The notes under the pieces: generated by a model
The model's database searches: none
Seen by the model: the letters and a program-made list of their open reading frames with translations, nothing else
What the model was told of the DNA's origin: nothing
Source: Emydura subglobosa
Lineage: Eukaryota > Chordata > Testudines > Chelidae
Reading direction: 5' to 3'
NCBI GenBank assembly: GCA_007922225.1
Contig: ML679959.1
Span: forward strand, 20,717,230-20,781,229
DNA length: 64,000 nt
Made by a program: the position numbers and the translations under genes
Part shown: piece by piece, positions 54,727 through 64,000 of the stretch
How positions within the stretch are numbered: position 1 is the stretch's first letter
Layout of the letters: the number at the start of each line of letters is the position of its first letter

Positions 54727-55219
54727 TTTCGCTTCCAGTGGCTTCTTGAAGGATCAACCAGTGGCTGGAAGTAAGCCCCAAAGATTCAGAACCTTTCATG
54801 GATCTTGGCTCTGCAGCTGACCAGAAACCAGCTGGGCTTTCTCCCACAAGTCCAGTGCATGGACAGCTGATCAGAATTGGCGTCGTCCTCCTTCTGCACC
54901 ATCCACACCCTCTTCCCAGGAGACCGGTGAGCCTGATTCAGGGATAACAAACCGTCCCCAAATTTGCAAGCCTTTTTAGAAGAAGGATGAGCTGCTCTCT
55001 CCAGCCTGCAGCTGCTCAGCCTGAGGCTATCAACTGAGCTGCCAGGATGCAGCCAGGTTTGATTTTTATTTAATGGAGGGGAAGATTAATTTCCCAGTTA
55101 ATCTGTCTGTTCCAGAGTCACAAATACCTGTACTGTACCTGCACCTTGACACTTTTCCCATATTAGTTATTGTTACTGCATTTTGCAATGTTGCTGTAGG
55201 TGTGTTGGTCCCAGGATAT
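54727..55219. other. Unannotated stretch
   Basis: No gene or repeat is recognised, except that 'gttgctgtaggtgtgttggt' and 'cccaggatatgag' (55190-55221) probably already belong to the repeat that follows. Confidence 0.4.
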
Positions 55220-55393
55220 GAGAGAGAGAAGGTGGATGAGGGAATATATTTTATGGGACCAACTTCTCTTCATGAAAGAGACAAGGTTTCAAGTTACACA
55301 GAGCTCTTCTTCTTCTGCGTAGCTTGAAAGCTGGTCTCTTTCACCAACAGAAGTTAATCCAATAAAAAATATCCCTCACCCGTCTTCTCTCTC
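55220..55393. mobile_element. Foldback element with arms of about 70 bp
   Basis: The left arm (55220-55294) reads 'gagagagaaggtggatgagg', 'gaatatattttatgggacca' then 'acttctcttcatgaaagaga'. The right arm (55321-55393), reverse-complemented, reads 'gagagagaagacgggtgagg', 'gatattttttattggattaa' then 'cttctgttggtgaaagagac'. The arms are clearly homologous, and 26 bases lie between them. A single-arm copy occurs at 32502-32577. There is no coding frame. Confidence 0.72.
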
Positions 55394-55514
55394 CACTATT
55401 ATTGCTTGTTAGATAGAATAGATGATCGGGATACTGGAGGATGCTGGGCCTGCTAGAGGGATAAAATAAACCTCTAGGGTCTGATTCACTTCTCACACCA
55501 GTATGAGGATTAAT
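55394..55514. other. Short spacer
   Basis: Nothing is recognised between the foldback and the SINE. Confidence 0.4.
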
Positions 55515-55745
55515 GGATAAAGGATGGTCCAGTGGGTCGGGGCTGTAGCCTAGCACTTGAGATAGCTGGATTAAATTCCCTGCTCTGCCATGAAATTCCT
55601 GTGTGACGTTGGGCAAGTCACTTAGCCCGTGAGCCCTGTGCCTCAGTTCCCAATCTGTAAAATGGGATAATAGCACTTCCCTGCCTCACAGGGCTGTTGT
55701 GAGGAAAAAAATCAAAGAAAAATTGTGAGGCACGGAGATAGCAGG
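55515..55745 (+). mobile_element. SINE, near full length
   Basis: The head is 'aggatggtccagtgggtcgg' and 'gctggattaaattccctgct'. The core is 'gtgacgttgggcaagtcact', 'gccctgtgcctcagttccca', 'atctgtaaaatgggataata', 'tgcctcacagggctgttgtg'. The end is 'attgtgaggcacggagatag'. The B box ('ggattaaattcc') is degraded. The 111-codon minus-strand frame at 55341-55676 is an antisense shadow of repeats. Confidence 0.85.
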
Positions 55746-56739
55746 GTGAAAAAGCCAGAAAAGTAGTTTAGCCAGAAATCCAATGCAATACGAGGAAAAA
55801 TAGGTTCAAAGCAGGACAGACAAGAAAAGGCCGTAATTATAAATAATATCCCAAAAGGATTTGCAAAGATCGAATTTTACAGGACCCCTGTGTGGCTGGG
55901 AAGTCATATTAGACTCATAGGAATAAGCCAAGACGAAAGGCTGGTCTGCTGTCGGTCTGAAGATACACCACGTGTCAGGGACGGAGATGGGAATGGAAGC
56001 GATGAGCTAATTTTGTCCAAACCGGCGGGGGGAAGGGTTCACATGAAGTATTTGGAAGCTGCAGCTCTTGTGGGTTTACTCCTCCTTGAGCCAAAAAAAG
56101 AAAGCTAAATTCAGCTGACACCAAATAGCTTTCCAGTCTCCAAACGTAGCCCACGCTGGCTGAATAACTGAGGTCTGGGAACCAGTCTTCTGGCAAAACT
56201 GAGCCGAGCATTATTCTTCATGGCCAAGCCCCAAACCAAGCAAATGATGCTTGATTAGGAAATCTTGGCACCGCTCCACGTGGGCGCTGACTTCCAGCCT
56301 CCTGCTCACATCATTGTCCGTCATCAAGCCCAGCTTCTGCTGGGGAAAAGGAGGGGTGGGCAGGGGGAAGAGAAGAGACTGGAGAAGCAGTTGACATGGC
56401 GTAGTACCTTCTGCACTCAGCAGTCACCAGCGCCATTCTTTCAAGACGACAAACAGTCGCTTACTCCTCCTGGCCTTCTGAACCGTGCCACTGAGTTACA
56501 CGTGGCTAAGACGCCAGGAGCCCCAGTAGCAATGCTCCCTCTCAACCTCACGGGGTCCCCGTTCTCCTCCCCAAGACTTCAGTAGGCAGTTCTGATCTGC
56601 CTCTGATCCTGCACGGCCAGTTGCCAGCCCTAGAACTGAGGCTGGGGCTGGCAGCAGGGGAGGTTTTGGGGAGCACATGCCAGGAGATGATCCCTGTCCC
56701 CCGTCTCCTCCAAGGCTAGATCTGATACAGAACTTTAAG
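55746..56739. other. Unannotated stretch
   Basis: It is moderately GC-rich between 56260 and 56660, with frames on both strands (for example 106 codons, plus, 56265-56585) but no recognisable protein. No repeat is recognised. Confidence 0.4.
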
Positions 56740-56832
56740 AGATGAGCAGATAGTTCTGGGGCCTGTGTTGTGCAGGAGGTCAGACCAGATGATCATAATG
56801 GTCCCTTCTGACCTTATAGTCTGAATCTATGA
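56740..56832 (+). mobile_element. CR1-type 3' end
   Basis: 'gcctgtgttgtgcaggaggt' then 'cagaccagatgatcataatg' and 'gtcccttctgaccttatagt', ending 'tctgaatctatgag'. This is the 3' untranslated end of a CR1 subfamily close to, but not the same as, the 43.88-kb copy ('ggtcagaccagatgatcat' instead of 'ggttggactagatgacctc'). Severely 5'-truncated. Confidence 0.82.
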
Positions 56833-57067
56833 GACACACGGACTAAAGAATTTTTTTCCCCATGTCTGGTGCCCAGCATCACCTGGGTAACTGGGGATTG
56901 CATTGTTGTCATGTATGCATGTGGTGTAGCACAGGAGACGCCGAATTACAGCCAGCACCAATGCAGCCCTCTGCGTTTTATTTCAGCTCTACCCACTGCA
57001 GGTCCCAGCATGCATCAGGCCTTAGGTTAACATCACAAGAGAGCTTCGCATGCTGAGACTATCTATC
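56833..57067. other. Unannotated stretch
   Basis: Nothing recognised. Confidence 0.4.
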
Positions 57068-57303
57068 TAGGTGCTTATGTGGCTGTCCTCATCATACTCT
57101 GCCAACACCTCTCAAACATTCATCGCTTTTACCCTCACGACACCCATAGGAGGTAAAGGTGTATTACCCCTACTTTACAGATGAGGCACAGGATGGATAG
57201 GCTCGCCCAAGGTCATGAGGGAAGTCTGTGGCCAAGCTGGGAATTCAACCTAGGCCTCTTGAGTCCCAGTGTTGTGCTCACACCACTAGACCTCTCTCTC
57301 TAT
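57068..57303 (-). mobile_element. SINE, minus strand
   Basis: Plus-strand reading: 'aacacctctcaaacattcat', 'cctcacgacacccataggag', 'ttacccctactttacagatg', 'tcgcccaaggtcatgaggga', 'tgtggccaagctgggaattc' then 'aacctaggcctcttgagtcc' and 'ctcacaccactagacctct'. This is the reverse of the 3' core, core and tRNA-like head, close to full length. Confidence 0.85.
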
Positions 57304-57999
57304 CCCTCTAGTTAGTACGTGCCGCATGCCTCAATTATTAAATTTGCTCCATTTCGTTTAGCAGAGACCCTCTTGTTTCTGAGCAATTTCCAATGCAGTC
57401 CAGTGTTGGGTGAAGTTAGGACTCCCTTGGATCACGCTGTTATGACCTGGATAAATAACAATTTACTAGGCTCTTCCTTGCCCTTTCACAACCGTATTTC
57501 TCTTCATTCTGAAGGGCCATCCAGCTGTCACAGACATTAGCATGATCTTGGCTGGCAGTTTCCTTCCTGTTCTGTTACACGCTGCAGGTCTGAACAGCAA
57601 AGAGCAGACACAGTGTCATCAATCACAATGTTGGCACAGAAAGCCAGTCTATACAGCCTATTAATGGACGTTCTGATTTTTATGGGGCCAGAGTGTCCCC
57701 CCTGGAACCTAAAGCCTTTCCCTTTGGAAGAGCGAGACAGAGCTCAGTCTTTGATATTTATATATGTCTAAAATGCGCTACGTGGGTTGGAGGACTGAGA
57801 TCTAAATCTCATCTCTGGAGATTTAGATTCAAGCCAAGGTTATGTTGCGAATGAAAATGAAAATTCCTAGCGAACTTTGGTCCATGTCATGACGCCAACA
57901 CATCATCTGGGGTGACGGGCAGTTACTTCTTGGAGGACTGAATACAAGGGCAATGGAAAATGTGTACGGAGAAACTGTCCCAGTGACCAGTAGCACTGC
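57304..57999. other. Unannotated stretch
   Basis: No gene or repeat is recognised. Confidence 0.4.
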
Positions 58000-58236
58000 C
58001 GTTACATATTATTTAAGAAGTGCTTAGAGGCCCTGGACTACGTGGGGATCCCAAGGTGTTGGTATTGTACAAATGCACAGACAAGAGCTTCAATTCAAAA
58101 TAGATAAGAGATGGGTGACATAGGGAGAAGTGTGTTGCCCATGGCCACACAGTAGGTCAGTGGCAGAGGCAGGAAGAGAACCTAGGTTCCTGACCCCCCA
58201 TTGCTCTAGCCACTGGACAATGCTGCCTCATATACA
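58000..58236 (-). mobile_element. SINE, minus strand, near full length
   Basis: Plus-strand reading: 'gaggccctggactacgtggg' then 'gatcccaaggtgttggtatt' and 'gtacaaatgcacagacaaga' (tail complement), 'gtgttgcccatggccacaca' and 'gtaggtcagtggcagaggca' (core complement), 'agaacctaggttcctgaccc' and 'gccactggacaatgctgcct' (head complement). Confidence 0.85.
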
Positions 58237-58764
58237 TAACATACAACTAGTTTTTGCTACCATTATCATCGCAAGTTAGAAACAGGCACATATGTTTAAT
58301 GTTAAAAATGTAACATTTAAACGCTTTGAAAAGATAAAAGCAATGGTCTGAACCACTACCATAAAAGTACTGTAGAACATAATGGTTTAAACTATTCATG
58401 CATAGCAGTGTCATTCTTAAATTAAATTAATAGAGAATTTACTTTCCTTCCATCTATTGTGGGTGCCAGGAGAGACTTAGTTCCATTGGGCAAGGAATTG
58501 CAGAATACACTTGTGCATTTCACTTTCTTACCTTCATAATATTGTCAGCAAATAAGAACCCATCTCCCAAGGATGCTCTTCCCCTAAACTAGTTGGCATC
58601 TAAGATGAGAAGAGTGGCTGTATGGTATAAGAAGTTATGCAAACATCATTTAGTGTGTATCTCCTCTCTCCACTGACCACCTGGTCTCCCTCAATCCTTC
58701 CCTTTGATTCTAGATGCATTGAGGATCACCTCTTTCTTCCTTCCTCACCCCAACACCTGGATAG
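58237..58764. other. Unannotated stretch
   Basis: No gene or repeat is recognised. Confidence 0.4.
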
Positions 58765-58900
58765 GCCTGGGATTCAGGTTCAGCCTTTGTGACCATGGGA
58801 GAGTCATTTGATCTATCCTGGGCCTCCGTTTCCTGTCTTTAAAATGGGCATAAAGAGCATGGGCTGGGACTCCTTTGTGAAGCTACCAGTTCCATTAATA
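58765..58900 (+). mobile_element. SINE core, partial
   Basis: 'ggcctgggattcaggttcag' then 'cctttgtgaccatgggagag', 'tcatttgatctatcctgggc' and 'ctccgtttcctgtctttaaa', 'atgggcataaag'. Diverged core of a MIR/CORE-like SINE, with a poor head and no clear tail. Confidence 0.65.
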
Positions 58901-59404
58901 AGTCAGCCAGAGTGGCTGCGGTGAAGGAATATGTAGCAATGTTTCCTTCCCTTTCCCCACAGCAGGGCCTGAACTCGCTTCCTTTGCAGCACTCCTCACC
59001 TCCGCCAGTGGGGTGATGATGAAGGAATGTGCATGGCAAAGCACTGAATTACATTGCCAGACTGGCCCACATTTGAAAATCTATTCAAAAGCATTTGCAG
59101 CTGTTTTAAACAAAGATTTACATTACTCTGCAGAATCTATTTATATACATTTGTGTATTCTAACGTTTCTGTCAGCCAAAGGGAAAAGGATGTTCCTAGA
59201 CCACTTAGCAAGATTTCATACTGTTCACAGATAGTTGCCCTGATGCCATCCACTGCTTTGGGAAAGGGGAAGGGTAGGCTGGGAGTAAACTAGGCACAAA
59301 TCAAATAACAGGATCTGAAATGTTAACTTCAGATATTATTTTAAGAATAGCACTTTCCCTTCTAGCTATGTGTTTTTCATATCAGGATTTCCAATACAAA
59401 ATTA
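58901..59404. other. Unannotated stretch
   Basis: No gene or repeat is recognised. Confidence 0.4.
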
Positions 59405-59600
59405 TTAACCTAACCGCCAGGCCCCTAAGATACATTAAGTAAGTCGTATTGCTCCCATTTAACAGATGGATAAACTGAGGTAAAGGCAGGGGAAGTGACT
59501 TGCCTAAAGGTTACACACAGAAACCATCGGCAAAGCCAGGATTGGAAATTACACCCTGGAATCCTGATCACCAATCCTCTTGCTGTGAACACTGTTCTGG
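59405..59600 (-). mobile_element. SINE, minus strand, partial
   Basis: Plus-strand reading: 'ttgctcccatttaacagatg', 'gataaactgaggtaaaggca', 'aagtgacttgcctaaaggtt' then 'acacacagaaaccatcggca' and 'aagccaggattggaaattac'. It is the reverse of the core and part of the head of a MIR-like SINE. Confidence 0.75.
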
Positions 59601-59689
59601 CCACTGTGCATTACTCAAATGAGGTAATGTGATAGAATCTTCCCTTAAGAGGCCAGCTGAGAATTCTTGAAGTATAGGAAAGTTTTCAG

Positions 59690-60065
59690 TTTCAGTCAAA
59701 TCAGAGCTTGACAAAAAATGGAATTTCTATCCCATGGGAAATTCCAACATTCTGAATTGGAACAAAAAGCCAAATTTGCAAAAATTCTTATGGAACAGGA
59801 AGTCTGAAAAATGTTGATACAGAAATATCAAAATATTTCATTTCAATAATGTCATATCAGTTTACCACAATAAAGCAAAAACTTGATAACACAACATAAA
59901 ACACAATATAATAAATATGTATATGTTGGAATATTTTAATATAAGAAATTCAAAATGAAATGCCTCTTAATGAGAAAATTATGATGGTCCTGCAAAATGT
60001 TTTGGTTTTGGCAGAATTGCGTTTTGCAGCAGAACACCGTTCCATCTGTATTTTTTTAACAAGTT
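59690..60065. repeat. 'ggtcaaaattttc'-like A/T-run-rich repeat
   Basis: 'gagcttgacaaaaaatggaa', 'gggaaattccaacattctga', 'tgaaaaatgttgatacagaa' and 'ttttggttttggcagaattg' followed by 'cgttttgcagcagaacac' resemble the 35775-36005 repeat in word content. The middle (59860-59960) is AT-rich and may be unrelated. Confidence 0.35.
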
Positions 60066-60224
60066 CTATGTAAAATAGCATAGCCAGCTTCCATACCAAC
60101 TACCTCCAGTAGTACAACGATACTCTTTTGTAGTATGTAAGAAGGAGTGTCTCAGGGCAAGACGAACCTGTGCTCCTCCAATTCTTAACTGGCATATGGT
60201 CTCCTAGGGATCTTAGCCAAGTGG

Positions 60225-60296
60225 CTTAAATTAGAGCTGCCTCTAGGCTGTTCTAATTTATGCTGGAGGTTAGGGCCAGGGCAGTTTAAGAATGAG
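60225..60296. repeat. Possible miniature palindromic element, 72 bp
   Basis: The left end 'cttaaattagagctgcctct' and the reverse complement of the right end, 'cttaaactgccctggcccta', share 'cttaaa' and 'ctgcc/tgccct'. The inner 'attagagctg' and 'ctgttctaat' also pair. Confidence 0.4.
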
Positions 60297-60788
60297 GTAT
60301 CCATAACTGGCTTCCTGACTGTCTCCTCCCCCTCCTAAACTAAATTAATCTTGGCAGAGAAGAGAATCATGGCCATTAAGTTCTCCATGTAAGTAAGTGG
60401 TAAATGTAAGCGAACCACCTAGTAATAAATCTCTCCAGGCACATTTTAAAAGTGGATCTGTGACTAATTTGGGGCTTGATTCAGAGCTCCCTGTTCTCAC
60501 ATTGAAGTCAATGGGAGAAAAATTAGGTCTTTGGTTAAATAAATTACCATGATTTATGACATGTACGATGGTGTGCATTTAAACTCAACAGCAGGCACAT
60601 GCTCAAAACACGCACCTCTGGCATTGTCCTGCTTTGTGTCCAGAAGTTCCTTGGGAAACTACTCCAGTAACAAAGAGCTTCCACAGCTGCAGAAAAGGGT
60701 TAAAGCAATAGCTATCAAAAAAAAAAAAAAAGAAAACAAAAAAAAAATCCCTTTTGGTAATGGTTCAGAAGAAAATTGCACCCATCAG
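60297..60788. other. Unannotated stretch with A-rich tract
   Basis: 'gcttgattcagagctccctg' and 'cattgaagtcaatgggagaa' at 60474-60522 are a scrap of the miniature-element families. An A-rich tract lies at 60717-60748. No gene is recognised. Confidence 0.45.
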
Positions 60789-61030
60789 AGAGAGAGAACA
60801 TAAAATAGTTATTATCTCCTCATTGGAATTACAAAGCGCACACAGCATTTGAGACTGTCTGGTCAGTTTCACTTATGATGTCCCTGCTTCTAAAGTAGTA
60901 CGAAACTATCCGGGCTGTGCAAAGGGGTAATTAAAAGTAGGCGGTTTATTGCTCACTGAGTGGCTTGTAAATCAAGAGGAAAATAGGAATAAACCGGTCC
61001 CATTAGTGCTTGTCAGCTAATAGTTCCCTT
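60789..61030. promoter_or_regulatory. Candidate conserved non-coding block
   Basis: This repeat-free segment has 'ctcattggaattacaaagcg', 'caaaggggtaattaaaagta' and 'ggcggtttattgctcactga', 'cttgtaaatcaagaggaaaa', with homeodomain-like and FOX/HOX-like words. Composition-based inference only. Confidence 0.25.
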
Positions 61031-61431
61031 CACTTTCTTCTGTGTTACTGAAGAAGCTTCATACCACATTATTCCTAAACCGGGATTCCTTTTACACTTT
61101 AACTATTTCAGCTTCCATACAAGTGCTGGATTAATTCTTGCTACTGCTGTGGGCTGGGACCAAAAATGTTGTCCCTCCCTCCCCCAGTCTTCTCCATCAT
61201 AGGGCAGGAAATAAAACACCTTGCTGCCCTCCATTGTAGGCTGCCTAAGATACTGGTGCCTTATTGAGGAAACAGACAAAAACTTCAGTATACACAAGGA
61301 GATGCTGGCCAGAATGTTCAAAGGGTAACCAATGAGCCATCGGACAACATGCAGAGGAATTCTAGGGTATTTCCAACGTTTCTCTCTTTCTTCTGGCCAC
61401 TGCACATCAGGGGTGAGATGTTAAATAAGCA
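61031..61431. other. Unannotated stretch
   Basis: No gene is recognised. The minus-strand frames at 61103-61557 have no motif. Confidence 0.4.
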
Positions 61432-61495
61432 CTGCTCTGTGCTCCCATTGAAGTAAATGGGAAAACTGCCATTGGCCTCAATGAGAACAGAGCAT
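61432..61495. repeat. Miniature palindromic element
   Basis: The left arm is 'tgctctgtgctcccattgaa'. The right arm, reverse-complemented, is 'atgctctgttctcattgagg'. They enclose 'gtaaatgggaaaactgccat', giving a 64-bp unit with the 'cattgaagtcaatgg' style centre. Confidence 0.55.
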
Positions 61496-61591
61496 GGGTA
61501 GAAGAAGAGAGCAGGAGGATCCCTGGACAGTAGCAGGAGGAAGATAAATTTTAACAATATTTCTTGTACAGTAGCCCTCTCCCCTCAGCTG

Positions 61592-61680
61592 TATGCTGCC
61601 TGCTTAGATTGTCAACCGTGTGGGCAGGGGCCTGGTTTTCAATGTTTTAGAAATATCACAGTCTGCCTATTATAAAATAG
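61592..61680 (+). mobile_element. SINE tail fragment
   Basis: 'ctgcctgcttagattgtcaa' then 'ccgtgtgggcaggggcctgg' is the tail ('tagattgtaagctcttgggg', 'cagggact') without the rest of the SINE. Confidence 0.5.
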
Positions 61681-63985
61681 TGTCCAGAGCTCTGTTAATT
61701 TCATTCCTGTTAAATTCTACAGAACCTGGCCACAGAGGTTAGGAGCAGGCTTTACATCTTGAAATCAGATACCTCATCAGACCTCACCAGTAATAAGCTC
61801 CAGCCCTGAGGCCTTGGCTCTTTCACCTCATCAGACCACATCACCATGGTACCGGAAGCTTCTCCCCCCATCTGCTTTACAAACCAGAAAGAAAAGATTG
61901 ACAAGACAGCAGGCCAGTAAAGAAAGATGTGCTGTTCATAAGGTCTGTGGGTTATTAAACACAGAGTTAAAACAATCAAAATCCACAGTAGCCTGTGTTC
62001 CCAAACAACTCATCCACGTTGGTTCTCTAAGCCACCCCTGTGGAGATCAGAGAGCAGGTGCCTGAAGGGAGGAAGAATCTAAACCTTTCCACTCCTAATA
62101 TTACACAGTACAGCAAAGTTTCTTCCTGATGCCAACTAGTGATCAAGTTTATGTTGTGAAGAATGAGGACCAATAAACCTGAACTAGAGTTTAATAATTT
62201 TACATCAATTTACTTCTTATTCTCATATATGGATGGATGTCTCCTGGTTAAGTCACTTGGGTGTTTGCAATATCAAGTAGTCTGCATTGTTTTCATTTCT
62301 CTAGATCCCAGTATCGTATTATTTTTACAGCTGACAAGCAGCTTTAGTCTGCAGATAAGTTGTAGTGCCAAAAGGAGATTGGATTTGCTGATTGCTAAAG
62401 TTATTTGTGCTGCTCACACAGAAATTCGTTCCCCTATAATACATCTGTTGTTTGTATATTTGCTAAAGTTAATATCTGTGAAATCAGTCATTTCCCTTAG
62501 CTCTAAATTATACCACAACAGACAGAAGATTGACTTCATTGTATTGACAAGAGAGAACTCTATGCTTATTATTTGTGATGGTTTGGAAAGATTACAAAAG
62601 CACACAGAACTGCTATATCGTATGTGTGTTTTTCTATATAAAAGATGATGCTTGTGAATTAATACAAGGAATGGTTAGTTGACAAATGTTCCCCCAGAAC
62701 TGGTTAAAATAGGTAAAGAACTAAAGAGACAATGTAAATCAATTTATCTTTAACTTCCTTTTTTTGTAGTATTTAACACAGATCTCATGTGCCATATTTA
62801 TGTCTACATAAATAATTCAGTGGCTATTTAATCCAGTTCTTTTATAATTACCTCTTATAATGGCACACAGCCCAAATCCCAGCAGCTTAATTGCTACTTA
62901 ATGGAGATATTTATGACATCAATGCTAGTAAACAATATAGGAACTCTCACATATTTTTAACTAGAGAGGAGGCTGGAACCACTAAAATCTGAATTTAGAG
63001 TACCTCAAAAGCTCTGGGAAGTGGAGATTGAAGGTTTTGGTTCTAATCTATTTCTCATTTAGACAATGTGGATTTTGTATAGGTTTCAAACCCTTTGTTT
63101 GAAATGTAATACATAATTCACACATTGGAGTCAAAACACATCTACAGTGATCATGAAGCACTGTAGTAGTATTTCGCCCCCATTGCATTGCAACTCACAG
63201 TGGTGTTGGTATAGTGGGTTTTATGGGGGAGGGGTTAACACATTTAGCATGTTTTTATGAGGGCAAATAGCTGTATACAGTACTGTATGGACTTACACAA
63301 CTCAGTCCACTTTCTCAATAGCTCAGATCACATGCCTAGTTCAGTTTGTGAGAACAGCTCCAATTTTTACATCACTAAAGGTCTGAGAAGGATACCGTGC
63401 GCAGAAAAGCCAGCCTTAACCACTTCGGGGACCAACAATCAATTTCTTAATGGAGATGATCACTACGAAAGGTGGAGCAGAACTGTACTCGATATATCTG
63501 TGGATACTTTAGAGCAGTCTCTTAAGACAGATGATTTCTTGTACAATGTTCACTGTAGTCAATTAGTAACATGATCAGGGTCACAGACACTAATATTTTC
63601 TACAGATTCCCAATTTATATCTCCAGATAGATTAGTATAGCTTATCACTTTCCCTCTTTAGCCTGTATTCCTGTCCCTTGGTGTACTGGGAATCTCTAAG
63701 TAATAGTCCAATTTGGCTAACTAGAAGCTGATCTCTGAGAATTTGGACCCCATGATGTGAAATGATAAAGCCTCCTTTCCCGCCTCCTTTTTAATGGCGT
63801 AAGTAAACTTGTCAAAACATCTCAATGCTATCTCAGCAGAGTTGCTGTAATATCCATATATTTCAGTTTAAAACTTAAATCCTTGAACACTATCATGATA
63901 GATGCCCTAGAAATCCCATAGATTATATGAGACAGTCCAATCATAAGGCCCTCCAAAAGTTTAAACTTCAATTCACAGCCTACAC
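61681..63985. other. Unannotated AT-rich stretch of about 2.3 kb
   Basis: No gene is called. The 161-codon plus-strand frame at 62163-62648 is AT-rich, without a domain, and low stop density is not strong enough evidence. The frame at 63257-63574 likewise. No repeat is recognised. Confidence 0.4.
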
Positions 63986-64000
63986 CAGGGGTGGGAACCT
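63986..64000. mobile_element. Possible left end of a hAT element, cut by the window
   Basis: The last 15 bases, 'caggggtgggaacct', resemble a hAT terminal repeat ('caggggtgggcaaac' type). The rest lies outside the window, so this is only suggestive. Confidence 0.35.

Noticed and set aside
54446..54847. 133-codon minus-strand open frame
   Set aside because: It runs through a foldback-family fragment and has no recognisable motif.
62163..62648. 161-codon plus-strand open frame
   Set aside because: AT-rich, hydrophobic by composition, with no recognisable family, splice or promoter context.
1..64000. Search for CRISPR arrays, operons, phage or bacterial genes
   Set aside because: No regularly spaced repeats, no ribosome-binding-site/gene arrays and no bacterial coding density. 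The sequence is vertebrate nuclear DNA.
1..64000. Search for LTR retrotransposons or endogenous retroviruses
   Set aside because: I saw no paired long terminal repeats, primer-binding site or gag/pol-like frames. A repeat-library search could still reveal small solo LTR pieces.

Overview
This window looks like non-coding nuclear DNA from an amniote, most likely a turtle, with a crocodilian as the main alternative. The reasons are AT-rich sequence, a CA microsatellite at the left edge, no host gene that I can recognise, and the mix of interspersed repeats. These are CR1 retroposon 3' ends with the TCTATGATTC-type terminus, a second CR1 subfamily with an ACAAGAACAGCCA-type terminus, many tRNA-headed MIR/CORE-like SINEs with a 'GGGGCAGGGACTG' tail, hAT elements with CAGNGGTTNTCAAA ends, and very many small palindromic (foldback) elements. 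The organism is inferred from repeat content only. The family assignments rest on remembered repeat consensus sequences, because I could not run any search.

Layout. Bases 1-6.4 kb: CA repeat, sparse fragments of foldback elements, otherwise unique sequence. 6.4-7.0 kb: one SINE split by two other elements. 7-13.5 kb: mostly unique, with a possible conserved non-coding block at 12.5-13.06 kb. 13.5-23.3 kb: SINE tails, a long foldback element at 14.2 kb, a minus-strand CR1 end at 17.65 kb, a TA-flanked miniature element at 20.8 kb and a head-to-head tRNA-like palindrome at 23.1 kb. 23.3-34.9 kb: mainly unique, with one full SINE at 28.7 kb and a miniature-element/CR1 junction at 31.4 kb. 34.9-42.4 kb: miniature elements, a 280-bp hAT element at 36.76 kb, and a 199-bp hAT element with an exact 8-bp target duplication inside a SINE at 42.17 kb. 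43.7-49.3 kb: the main retroposon cluster, with a plus-strand CR1 remnant, a decayed minus-strand reverse transcriptase of another non-LTR lineage, and a minus-strand CR1 remnant. 49.3-64 kb: an unexplained open frame at 50.03-50.36 kb, two further large foldbacks (50.4 and 55.2 kb), six or seven SINEs or SINE pieces, another CR1 tail, and several repeat-poor stretches that could be conserved non-coding DNA. The window ends at what may be the first bases of another hAT element.

There is no operon, phage, CRISPR array or defence system here, and I found no convincing new biological system. The window is best read as intergenic or intronic DNA whose content is a layered record of transposon insertions. 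The points most worth a second look are the nested insertions, the large foldbacks, the decayed reverse transcriptase at 45-46 kb, the unexplained open frame with a splice-acceptor-like start and a downstream AATAAA at 50 kb, and the candidate conserved non-coding blocks.
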